Shown: piece after piece, positions 1 to 12,400 of the stretch
Position numbering within the stretch: the stretch's first letter is position 1
How the letters are laid out: each line of letters opens with the position of its first letter
From: Acridotheres tristis
Taxonomy: Eukaryota > Chordata > Aves > Passeriformes > Sturnidae
Reading direction: 5' to 3'
Length of the DNA: 64,000 bases
Assembly (NCBI GenBank): GCA_037013685.1
Contig: CM072908.1
Coordinates: 3,919,001-3,983,000, forward strand
Made by a program: the position numbers and the translations under genes
The notes under the pieces: generated by a model
Database searches by the model: none
Seen by the model: the letters and a program-made list of their open reading frames with translations, nothing else
What the model was told of the DNA's origin: nothing

Positions 1-469
1 CCAGGAGAGCCTCCCACTTGGGGAGAGAGTGGACTGGTGCAGGGCTGGGCACGGAGCTGCCCCACCACCCCAGCATCCTTCCGCAGGGACAGGCTTTGCT
101 GTGCACCCCAAGGACACACCATCCCACCACCTGCAGATACCCCGAGCAGCAGGAAGGTCTATCCCAGCCCAACAAAAGGCTGCTTTTCCCCAGCGTCTGA
201 ATCATCTGGTACTTGCTCAAAAGAACAAGCAAGCACAGGCTGCTGCATGATGCGATAAGGGGCAACGTTCAGCCTCCCCCGCCAAAACAATGCAGATCCT
301 TTAATTGGGAATAAAAAGCAATTCCAGCTTCATCGTTGCCACTGTGTCACTGCTATGGGCTGGTACACGGGGATGCTCTGTGGTTGCACCCACATTGGCA
401 GCTCTCTGCCAACCCAAACAACCTGCAGGAGAAAGATGGGAGGAAGAGCAATGCGAAAGTGTAACATAC

Positions 470-3400
470 CAAGGATTTGGTTTCACAAATGATGTCAGGG
501 TCACTGCAGCGAACAAACATCTCAGGCTGCCCGCCCGGCATGCCCACTGGTGTGCCTGTGGACAAGGGACCGAGGAAACCACCTTCAGCTTTTCCTCTAC
601 CTGTGCCTCTCTCCTGTGTCCCATACAGCTGTACACAAAACCCTTCATGCTAGACTACCAGAAAACCACACAAGTGTAGGGAATTCAGGTTGAAGTTAAC
701 AGAGAGATGGATGGAGAACAAGCAAGGAGCCCAGGGCCATGAAGGGGTAAGGAAGCAACAATGTGTTCCCTGGATGCTGCTGTGCCTCCAGAAAGGCTCC
801 ATGAACTATAGACGATGACTAACAGGGAAGAGCCCAAGCCCCGCCAGGCATGCCATGGACTGACCAGGAAGGGTGTGCCAGGGAGGCAGCCGAATGGTTT
901 TCTTCAGGAAGGTGAGCTCTGGGTGGTAAAAGCGGAAGGTCTGGTCCACCACATGGGGCTGTGGCTCCACCTTCAACCGCAGGAGTGCAATGGGCTTCCC
1001 CCCGCTCACCTGGAAGGAGACCTGCCCCAGGGGTCAGCGGGAGAGGGATGGGGTTTTCCAGTGATTCTGCTCCTCCCAAGCAGCCCCTCAAGCAGTGTTT
1101 CTCCTGGATCCCTAACCTGGATGAGCTTTGTCTGCTTGGCCCCACTCTTCCCAAGGGAGTGAGTGTTCTCACGGGCACCAATGCCCAGCCCAGCCGGCCC
1201 CTGCAGGGTGAAAGTGAGTTCCCTCAGGGAGCAGCATCACGGCGGCTGCTGCTGCTCTCCATGGCTGTACCAGCCTGCTCTGCTTTGGCAACCACAGCCA
1301 AGGGGAACATTTTGTACTGAGAACAGCTCAAAACAGGGGCCTGTGCCCACCTGTGCTGCAACCACTGCAGGGTCTGCAGAGAAGGTCTGGTATTTGAAGG
1401 GGATGTGGACAGTCTCACTGGGACGCAGGTAGACCTGAGGCTTGAGGTCATCACGGAGATGGAACATATCCTCTTCCACTGGTGTAACACTCTTGGTCAG
1501 CTCCTTGAAGTGACGCCACTCCCTCGGGTCCAGTATGACACTGGAGCAGTGAGCAGCAGAGGTGCAGGTGAGGACTGGAAGGGAGCTGGTACCACCCTGG
1601 CATCTCCCCATGCACACAGGGGAGCCCCCACCTGAGCTCAGGGTGGTCAACCTCAATGGTCACGGTGTGCTGGATGTTGTATGGGTTCTTCAGGGCAAAC
1701 TCGAAGAATTCGGCTGTCCCCAGCACAGCGTGGACAGTGCGGGTGGCTGTGATGGCCTGGCTGAGCATCTGGTAGATGGTCTCTCCCTTGATGTGATCCC
1801 GGTAGGAATCAATGACCTGCAGGTCCCAGGCACGCTGCTTTGGCCAGCCCTGCCGGGAGAGAAGGGAACATAAGCCTAGGGATGCTGCAGGGGTCTGGCC
1901 CCACACCCTCCTGCCGCCAGCAGCCCTGTGCAGCCACACCACTGCCATGTGCTGCAGCCAGCGGGTGGACACGGCCTCACTGAGAGTGACCAGAGGGGCC
2001 AGGCTCACTTCTGGCCGGCGACTGCGCAGTGCTGCCTCCAGCTCGTTGTCCACATCCACCAGCCTCCGTGCCCACGCCGTCCGCCCGCCTGTGGGGAGAG
2101 ACCACCATGGCACCAAGGAAGGACCCCCCAGATACTGCAGCCCCCAAGAGCTCCGCAATACTGCAGGGCTGGAAAGGAGAGCAACAAAGTGGGGAGCAGG
2201 CCCATAGCTGGCACTGCAGCAGCAGAGACTCTGCTTGCCTCAACTCATAGGGGGACAGGCCAGGCCCCAGCAGGACTCACCACCAGGAGTATTCAGGGAG
2301 CACCAGTTACCACCTGGGGTGATGACAGTGCTGTCTGGTGCAGTGACAATGCGGGAGTGGGATGGCAGCTGCCCTGGAGTCTCCTCGCATGAGTGGCCTG
2401 CCACAAGTGGAGACAGGAGTGAGTGGAAACCATCCATTTTCATTGTTATAAAAATCTACTGCCAATTTTTACCTCCCTGCAGCTCTGTTCAGACAATTTA
2501 CACATGCAGGAGGGAATACCTGGAAAAGAGTGATGCCCTAAGAGATCCACATGCTCCCCAGAGCCTGTTCTGTCACACAGTCACCTGCTCAGGAATGGAG
2601 CAGCAATGACAGCACACACCATCCTGAGCCCCTCACCAACTCCTGCTTTCATTTCTGTGTTCTGCCTCCCCCAGCATGGCCACATGCAGCTGAATCTCCC
2701 CCCTCCCACACAGGCTGTGCCAAGTGGAGCCACACAAGGCTGTAAACTCACCAGGTATTTGCCCAGCCTACACATCTGTCCCCATCCTTCAGGAAAGGCT
2801 ACCAAGCTTTGCCATCTTGTTTCTAACACTATTTTGGAATTTAAAATAAAAAGAGGATGGGAAAAACACCAATCAAAGGGCAGCTGCTCTCCTGGCACAA
2901 AGGCTCTAGCTCTTCCCTCCCTCCCTCTTCTTTGTCACCATGTGAGTTAAACCACTCCCTGGGTTGTGGATCTCAGATTCTCCTTCCCAGGAGCTTATCG
3001 GCCCTTTGCAGGCAAAGTATGGAAATGACGATTTAAGATATCTTATATGGAGCTAATCTCTCCTCTGAAGATAAGATTTTAAAACCTGGAGTCACTGCAC
3101 ATTTATAGGACACAGAATTAAATACATAAAATAAAAGCAGCCAGCAGGTTCTGGGAAGGATGACATCCTCACCAGCCTGGGTCTCACTCAGGTACAGCCA
3201 GCCCTGCATACGCTGCCCAGGCTTTGGGCTCCATGAGCAGTGGGTTCTCACCAACATTGGCCAGACACAGGTGGAGGCGGCCCCTCACAGCCACACGGAC
3301 ACCGAGGGGCCGCAGGGCACCGTGCCTCAAAGCCTCTCTGCCCATCACTGTCCCGTCTGGCTCGTACTCAGTGGTGGCCACCTCCAGCTCGTGGTAGGTC

Positions 3401-6400
3401 CTGACGGCCGTCTGGCCCTGGCGCAGCAGGGGCTGGGGACAAGGCAAGGACAGACAAGGCACAACGTGTTACTGGGGAGTGTGGGGCCAAGGGATCTGGG
3501 TATGAATGGCACTGCATGTCCTGGATAGCTCTGCAGGGCTTAGTGCTAGAATACTGCCAGAGTTCCAGGGAAGGGTGAAGAAAGTTAATGCTTTGTCATC
3601 ACTTTGGAGGAAAAGATAACAAATCCTGTGATTAGGGACTTGTCAAGCTGACATCAGACTCGGTTACAGAGAGGGGCTCACAGCATCTCCATTACTGAAG
3701 ACCCAAGGACAATACAACAGCATCTGAACACAGGATTAAAGGGAGAGCTGGGCTCTTCCCTAGCACTCCACACAGGCAGGGGGCCCTTCAGCATTACCAG
3801 CCACAGGGAAAGACCTTCAGTCTAAACAATACCTCCAGTTTAATGGCAGCAGACCCAACATGGAGCAGGGAGTCTCCATCCCAGACGTCAATCTGGAGGC
3901 TGTGCTCTGCCAGGTAGCGCAGGAACCAGCGCTGCTCCCCGGGCCGCAGGAAAGCTGGATCCACCATGTACTTCAGCTGCAAGCCTGGTGGTCCTGCAAG
4001 ACACCACACTGTCATTGACATGGCACTTGGCTTGGTGGGAAAGCTTCAATGTGCACCTCATGCAACTGACACTGTGTGTTCTACTTCAAACACTCGATGT
4101 TTTGAATGTTTTTCATGATCTGCAAACCAGCTTTGCTATTAACAGACACCAGCCTATCCCTTGGGCCAGAGGCAAGCCTTCATCCACCCAACACAAGAGC
4201 AGCAGCCACACATAGATGCTAAAAGCAGAGCTTACTGTTTAGGGTGCCATCCTCATTGACACGGACAAGGAACTGTGCTGGCCCAGCCAGACCAGCTGCC
4301 AGCCCCCCATCTGTGCTGACCAGCTGCAGCCGGGGTGTGGTGACTGGTGGGAAACGGTAGAACTGGAAGGTGAGGAAGACAGTCCTCGGCCACAGCCCCT
4401 CCACACTGCCTTGGACATCCCTTGAGGAGAGAGAGGGGTTTGGGTTACTTGTGCCACTCTGTCACAAGCTCTTCGTGCATTTGGCACATGCCAAGAGGCA
4501 GAAGAACGAGAAGATTGGCAGCACCACAAGTATTTGGACTTTTCTGAAGACAGCGGCCATACGGTTTGCCTTAACTTTCCAAAAAGCTTCATAATTCCAG
4601 CTGTCTCCTGCCATATGCTGCGATGGAGGCGCCCAGCAAAGGCAGTGTGTTACCTTCCCACAGCACACTGCCAGCCACAGAAAAAACAGAAGCAGGGCCT
4701 TACCTAGCCAAAGCCACCCCTTAGGTGCCAACTTTCCCAACTCCATTTGCATTTCTGGAGAAACCCTGCATTAATGAACTCTGACATCACATTGTAGCTC
4801 ATGGATCCAATTTAAAATAACTGGATTATGACTTAAAAGTGCCCAGGAAAGACAAAAGCAGGTGCTAAAAGAAGAGGCACCTCCGCAAGGACATCTCCTG
4901 CCCAAGCAGGGAATAGGCTTGGCAGAATCTGGAAAGGACTCTGTCCAGGAGGCCTTTGAGATCTGCCCACACAAGACCATGACCTGCCATCTCACCTGCC
5001 AAAAGCTAGGAACTGCAGGACTATTTCATTGCCTTGTAGAGGGTCAGCTTCCTCCAGCCGCAGGTTGAAACTGCCTAGCTCCACTGGCTCTGAGATTTCC
5101 ACTGGCTCCTGGTTGCGGTCCAGGATGTCTGGAAAGCCAGCAGCGTGCAGGCGTGCCAGAGCAGCACGAGAGAGGGACACATGGGAACTGACAGAGAAAT
5201 AGAGGTGAGCTCCACAGAAGAGGCCACGAGGCAGGGCAGGTGATGGGGCCATAGGAGCCAAGGGAGGGGCAGCTGAGCATCACCTGCATGCCTGCAGCCC
5301 CACAGCAGCCATAGGCAGCTGCAGCGGGGTGAAGGGCAGTGCCTGCAGCTGGTCGTTGGCACAGGGCTCTGTGTCCGGCGAGCCCAAGTTGGCCTCCAGG
5401 TGAGTGATGCCCCCATCCTTCTGCAGAGTCTGGCCTATGTCCCGTGGTGAGGCCACGAGCTGGGACACCGACAGCTGGTGAGAGAGTGGCAAGCGTGAGC
5501 ACAGCACCCACAGTCCTGAGGCAGCCCCCTGAGGCAACCCTTGTGGCAAGCTGAGCCAGCAGCTCCTCTGTGCTAAAGCAGCTCAGCCACCACGTGCCCC
5601 AGTGTTGTAATTCCACCAGAAGTGGTACAACTTGGCCACACAAGGGTTGGCACCTCTGCTGCTATTTCCTTGCTGCTCACTCCCTGGCAAGAGGAGGGAT
5701 GAGCACATGCAGCAGGAAGATCAAACTGCTTAATGCAGCCTTATGAGGCATTTCATTTCATAAAAAACATTTGCGTGCATTGATTCCTGCATCAAGATAT
5801 AAAACAGCATAAAGAGGGCTCTTAGTATTCACAGCTCTTCTTAAATCCTGGGAGCTCTGCATGAACAAACCGTGTGTCACTGTCAGCACATACCGGGGAC
5901 AACAGCACCCAGCAAATCTGGGCTGTCAAAAACCAGAGCTGCCCTCACTCCTGGGGTGTGAAAAGAGCACAGGGAACCTCTCCCAGCACATCACAGGCAG
6001 GAGCTGGTTTGCTGCCTGGAGGAGGTGGAGTTGAGGACACTTGGTGCCTCTTGGCTGCAGCAGACAGGAAAACAGGCAGGGGATGGGTCCAGAAGCACAT
6101 CCTACACGTGGGTCATCCCCCTAGGGAATGCTGCCCACCACCCACATCCACTGGTGCATGTGACACTTACCCTGGGTCCCCGTGGGGAGACTGGCACTTG
6201 CCGTGGGGTTGGCACTCCTGTGGAGAGAGATAGGAGAGATGCTGTAGAGGAGTCATCACCCTCAGGCCCCATAACTGCAGCTGCACCCACTTCCACTAAA
6301 CCTGCCCTGTCCTCCCACCAGCCCTTTCCAATTTTAGAGGCGAAGGCAGCGCAGTGAACCAGCTTACCATCACCCAAACACTTCCCTTGACTTATTTCCC

Positions 6401-9400
6401 AATAAGACTGCTGCTTGGGGGTTAACACAGCACAGATCCATCCGTTATTTTGCTGTGAATCAGGCTAACTCTGCACAAACAGCAGCTCCCCCATCCCCTG
6501 ACAGAACCGTGGTGCCCCACGGCCACGCAGTGCTGCCTAAGTGGGATGCTTAATGAGACGTGAAAGTTTTAGGATACTTAAGGTTTTCATCGCTTCTCTG
6601 TTATTTTTTGTCACTCCCTTCAACTGCTCGAGCATTTGTGCCCCGAAACGGTGGGAGCTTTATTGTGTTTATATTCGGCTGCTCTCTCATGCCGGCACAG
6701 CTGAGCTCTCTGCGCCGTGGAGCCGCGGGTCCTTCGCAGCAGAGCAGGGGCACAGATGTTCCACCTCTGCATCCACGTGATGCTGAGACCTTAATTTGCT
6801 TTCCCCCATCACATATATCCCAGCTATTTCATGCTGGCTGCTGTGTAAAGGAAACCACCCCGTTTCCCTCATGTCTAAAATACTGTTCCCTTCCAGTTAG
6901 GATGGCTTTGGCTGGTGTTAAGAAGAGGATGGACAGATACAGCAGCAACACCAGCATCTGAGCTGACAGAAGAAGCTCTTGGTCTCCCCTGGGCCAGGCA
7001 GCAGCACGTTTCTCAACAGAGCTCTACAAAAAGTTAACCCAATAGTCTCCTCAGCACCTTGGAACACAGGCTGGAGGAGCACAGTTCTGGGACCACCTCA
7101 GCACTTGCAAGCTCTCCCTGGTGCATAAGCCCCCTGGAACTGGGAATTGCCAGGGAGTTTATCCCTGAAGATCACCTTGATGGGGATCTCCCCTTATCAG
7201 GGACACAGCCCACAGCCCAGCACACTCCCCCAAGCCAGAGCACTCCAGACCACCACCACCAGGATGGAAGCTCAGTGTCAGTACTTGCTTCTCTCTCCCC
7301 TCACCACACCACAACTCCATCAGCATCCCAACCACCAACAGCTGAAAGGCACCAAGAAAAACTTTTCAAGCAGCACCAGGAAGGTATCAGTCACGATGCA
7401 GCCTGTGCTGCAAGGAGATGAACCCCATATGCCCTAACATCACCAGACCCCTTCATCTCCACCTAAAGCCTTCCTCTCCAAAGCCTCTACCAGCAGCAAT
7501 CCTGGCTCCTCGTCAGCAGAAACACAGGATTTGTCACAGCATAGCCATGGTGCCACTGCCATCTTGTGGAAGGCACCACAGCACTGGAGCCGGCATGGAA
7601 CAGCAACCCACCATAATGGGTATTGCCTGGCCCAGGGGGTGACACCAAGTGGCTCATCAGAGAGCTGGGGAAATGTGACACACACTGAAACACTGTCTGG
7701 TGTCCAAAGCATCACCCTGAGACACAGCTGGGACCCCAGCAGGAACAGCATTGCAAAGAAAAGGGAGCTTGCTTCCACGAATCACAAAAGGGGAATGAGA
7801 GAGAAACAAGCCAAAGAGGATTTTCAGGAGCACAGTGCATGGACACAACCTCATGCCCAAACCCAAGCCCACAGCATTTTTCCGTCCATCTCCAGTAGAG
7901 CAGAGGGGTTCTGGAATCCCAACCATATGGGTCCCCAAGCTATAGACACGTGCACAGATGCTGCCTGCTCTTCCCCAGCCAAGCACCAGCACATCCTGCA
8001 CACATCAACCCAACCCAGGCTGCTGTCACACTCTCTCAGTGGTGGCACAAATAGATTATTTTTCCACAGCCTATGACTGACATCTCTCTTGTCCCCATGT
8101 CTGGAGAGACTCTGAGTCCAGAGAGAGGAGCAGCAGTACCTGAAGGAAGAATGTGCTGCTGGTGTGGCCACTGCACCTGGTGACCTGGAATGGGAGGGGG
8201 CTGGGGCAGTGCTGGCAACCCTTGAGGATTTTGCACATGGCTCAGCAACACTATCGCATGGGAATTTTGCAAGTTAAAAAGTAAGTGCTGAATTCAACTT
8301 GACAAAAACTTGCTTCACTCCAGTAATTCATAACTAGCTCGCTGAAACTCACTGAAGTCTTGTTTTCTCTCCCGAGCAGACACCAGTGCCACACTCTATA
8401 TTTTAAATGTCAGCGATCTGGAAAACACTCACTCAGCGATGGCGTAGGAGGCTGCTTCAACTCGTCCCTGTCTTTACATAGGATCTCCGCAGCAGTTACA
8501 AGATGTTCTTCCGAATCAGTGGAAACATGGAATTGGACAGTCCCAGACTCCACGTGCTTCCCCTGAAGTTGGCAACAAAAATGCTTTCAGACAGTGTGTT
8601 ACACGCAGCCTCCCGCGTGCCTCTGACAGCAGCTCCTTCACCCTGATGCCAGAGGCAAAGCTGCCAACGACCAGCACACCCTTACCTGCCGGGAGCTCGG
8701 TGGGGTCCGGTAGACCAAGGTTTGGCAGGGGCCACGGCGAGCACCGCCATGCAGGGGCAGGACCACGTCTGTGTCACCAGTGGCCGGGACAGGGCTCCAG
8801 ACAGCCCAGCGCACCGAGCGCATGTCGGCCGCCTCACTGCGGGCACTGCCAGACAGGGCCTGGGGGTGGGGGGCACAGTGAGCACCAGGCAGCCCCACCT
8901 CACTGCCAGCACCTGGCAATGGGTGCTGCCAGGCTCTCTGTATCTCTCCATGCCTCCTCGCACCTGGCTCTGGCATCACAGAAGCCACTGCTCTTCATCC
9001 CGTTCTGGAGAGATTTCACTTTCCAGGACCTTATGCCTGTAACCCCTCCCTCAAGCAGCTGGACCCCCATGTTGGACCCCCATCCCTGGCAGAGGGAAAA
9101 GGTTTCCACTTACCCAGTGCATCCACTGCCTCTCTCAAACCGAAGAAGAGGCACAGAAACAAGAGAGGGCTCTGCCAGTACCCACCATCCCCCTCACAGC
9201 TAATTATGGCACGGAGGACAAGGACAAGGTGATCAGCTTTGCAAGCAGCTTTGGGATTAACCACTCTGCCCTAGAGCTGCACCACAGGGACTGACTCCAC
9301 TGCTGCCCCAGACGGCATTCCCCACAGAGCCAAATGGATCTGCCTCTGGAACCCCAAATCTCCGTGGAACCTTGGGCTTCAGCTTTCCAACAGAGTCAGA

Positions 9401-12400
9401 CCCAACAACAACTTACAACAGCACAGCTCAGTACCTTCCTTCTCCACATAAATCCCTCTCATCTGGCACATGCCTCCTGCTTTATAAATACCCATTTCCT
9501 CCACTTTGGCTCTGGACAGCTTAACAAGAAGCATTTGCTACATTTTCAATGAACATCTCAGCAGGACAATTAAAGCCTCCTAACAAACGCTTGGCCATCA
9601 ATTCAGTCAGCCAGGAGCTGATGGCTCCAACTGCACAAGGTCTCTGGAGGGGAAACACAATGCTCATTGAGCTGGGATTAACCTGCAGAAAGGTTAAACT
9701 AAGATGTGAGTAGACGATCAGTAAGTAGGTGAGAGTATACTGACTGCAGAGACCACCGTCACAGATTTCTCCTGCCTTTACAGCTTGAGAACATCAGGCT
9801 GAAACACCCAGAAAACCTCAGCATTCATGGAGAAAGAAAAAAAAACAAAGAAAAAAAAAAGGAGCAGGGCAGGTCAACCTCACTTCAGCATGAATGGCAA
9901 ATTCTAAAGAAAAGCCAAGCCTTTTCGATATTACTAAAAAAGCTGATATTTTCCAAATTAGCTTGCCAGAACACTATGGGAATGCTGCAGGCTACATTCC
10001 TCCATCTACATATAAACAGTGGAGAAATGGAACCACATGTAATTAAAATAATTCACCAAGCCATGCAGGTTGTTCTGTGCAGTGCTGTGGAGGGCACCTG
10101 CACACTTTGCAGGGCCCTGCATTACACAACACAGCCATGCAACAAGGAGCTATTTCGACTTGGAGAAGCAGGATGGTGAAACAGAGGCAGAGGAATGAGT
10201 TCCTCAGCAGGGCTCACTCCTCCAGGATGGATCCCTGCTCTTTCACAGGCACAGACAAGGCACACACACTCTCAGCCCTACCTTCCCACCAGCTCTCCCC
10301 ATGCTGCAGAAGACATATTCCAGCTGGAAGCAGACCCCAAAAGCCGGGTGAGGAACCATTTCGCTCAGCTGGATGCGGCTCCTCAGCACTAGGGCTTGAC
10401 CTGCATCCCTGTGCAGGATGGAGAAGCAGTTGTGGGAGACATCCCAGGCAGGGGGGAAGCAGCACTGGCAGCAGAGAGGCTTCCCCTTACCTGGCTCCAG
10501 AGCTGGGCACCCTCTGGCAGCCACCTGGTGACAATTCCACCTCTGGCACCAGCACAGCGACCTGCGGTGCCCGGACAAAGCGCAGGCCATTGTGGACACC
10601 AACGTGCAGCCGCCGCTCCCGAATCACCATCTCTTCACCATCTGGTGCAGCATTAGCCTGTGACACAAATGTTTTCCACCTTGGGCAGCACTCTCTGTGC
10701 TGACTACAGCCAGAAGAATTCAGGCAACCCTTCAGAAACTCAAGAAGCAGGACCTATTCCCCCAGCAGATGATAGATATTAACATCTTTGTCTTTATGGC
10801 AGAGTTGGAGCAAATCTGGAAAGAAAGGACCTGGCCAGTGGCTACCACTCCAAAGAGATGGGCTTGATACACACTGCATCTCATCTCTGCATTTCCCACA
10901 ACAAAGCAAACCCAAATTCTGCTTATGAGTGTCTGGATGTTCAAAACAAAGCCCATACAGAGCACACATGTACTAATCCAATAGGGAAACAAGCTAAATG
11001 TTTCCACAGGGAAAAAAAATGCAGTCTCCAAGAGAAACAAATGCATGAATATCACTTACCTGACACTTTTCACCCCACCCATAATTCCAGACACTAGATT
11101 TACTGCTCTACATTGTGCCTTCCCCTGCCCCAACCACACTGGCAGTACCTAGAATCATGGAATCACAGAATGGTTGGGGTTAGAAGAGACCTTAAGCATT
11201 GTCTTGTTCCACCCTCTCCCATGGGACATCTTCTACTAGAGCAGGTTGCTCCAAGTCCCATCCAACTTGGCCTTGGACACTTCCAGGGGTGGGGCAGCCA
11301 CAGTTTCTCTGGGCAGCCTGTGCCAGGGTTTCACCACCCTCACAGCACTCTACTTACCTGAAGCAAGCGATCACTGTTCAGTAAATCCAACAGCTCCTCC
11401 TCAAACTCCTCCAGAGAAGGGTACAGCTGGATGAAAAGCCGCTCCAGATAGCAGGTGACCGTCTTCATCAGCCGGGGCTTCTGCAAGCAGTCATCTGAAA
11501 GACAAAGTGGTGGCCACAGGTCTCCCAAGCAAACAGAAAGCCACCACTGCTGCACTGGGGTGCTCTGCAGTGCCAGCAGTGGTGCTGCCCACTCAGCTTC
11601 TCAGCATGGACCTGAACACCTGCAGGGACTCAGCTGCTTTCAAGACCTTGCTGAGCTTCAGCACCAACAGTTACTACCCCAAAGCCATCAGCAGTAGGTT
11701 TTTCAGGCAGGAAGCTGAAGAATAACTCAGCTGCAGAACTCTGAGGAATTTTTTACCCTCTGAATCTTCAGCACACATATTTTAATTGCAGAAGCTCAAA
11801 GGGCAATGTGCCATTGGAAGAGATTAACAAAAGCCAAGTGGGCAAGAGCTCATCCCCCCAAACCTGCCAGGCCCCAGCGATGCTGAACCCGCCTCTAAGG
11901 AGTTTAAACAAGCTGCAAAAGCTGTTTCTAAGATTCTGCTGAATGACTGTAATTAAACCAATCATCACTTATCCTTAGCAGCTTCCCAGGAGCAAAGCAA
12001 TTAACGGACAGGGAACTGACTGAGCCATTTTGACAGATTCCAGACTGAGCTCTGAATGTGAGGGCTGTGGCCCCACGCAGGGGAGATGCTCTTGACAAGG
12101 GGTGACACTGCAGAGAAACCACTGTGCTCCCACAAATCTCATCCCACTGCCCTTCCTACAGCCTCCCAGGGACCCACTGCCTTAAAGAAGGAGCAGTACA
12201 GGCAGAGGGAAGGAGAAAGAGCCCTTACCTGCATCTCCACGTGCCGGCAGCAAACCAGGAACAGTCTGCAGCCCAGATATCATCAGGTTTTCAGGAAGGA
12301 GGTGAAATATCGCCTCCAGGGGCTGGTGGAACTTCAGGGAATACTGCAGGTGGCTCTTCTCCATCACTGTCATGTATTTGTTTTCTGAAGAAAAGAAAAC

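Noticed and set aside
3188..3251. Extension of NPHP4 exon 18 to a donor at 3187
   Set aside because: The in-frame continuation breaks phase with exon 19, while the GTGAGA donor at 3251 restores LANVGHSCE, matching human.
10400..10408. Acceptor at 10401 for NPHP4 exon 9
   Set aside because: It would shift the frame; the AG at 10410-10409 gives [13 protein letters not shown] in phase with exon 8.
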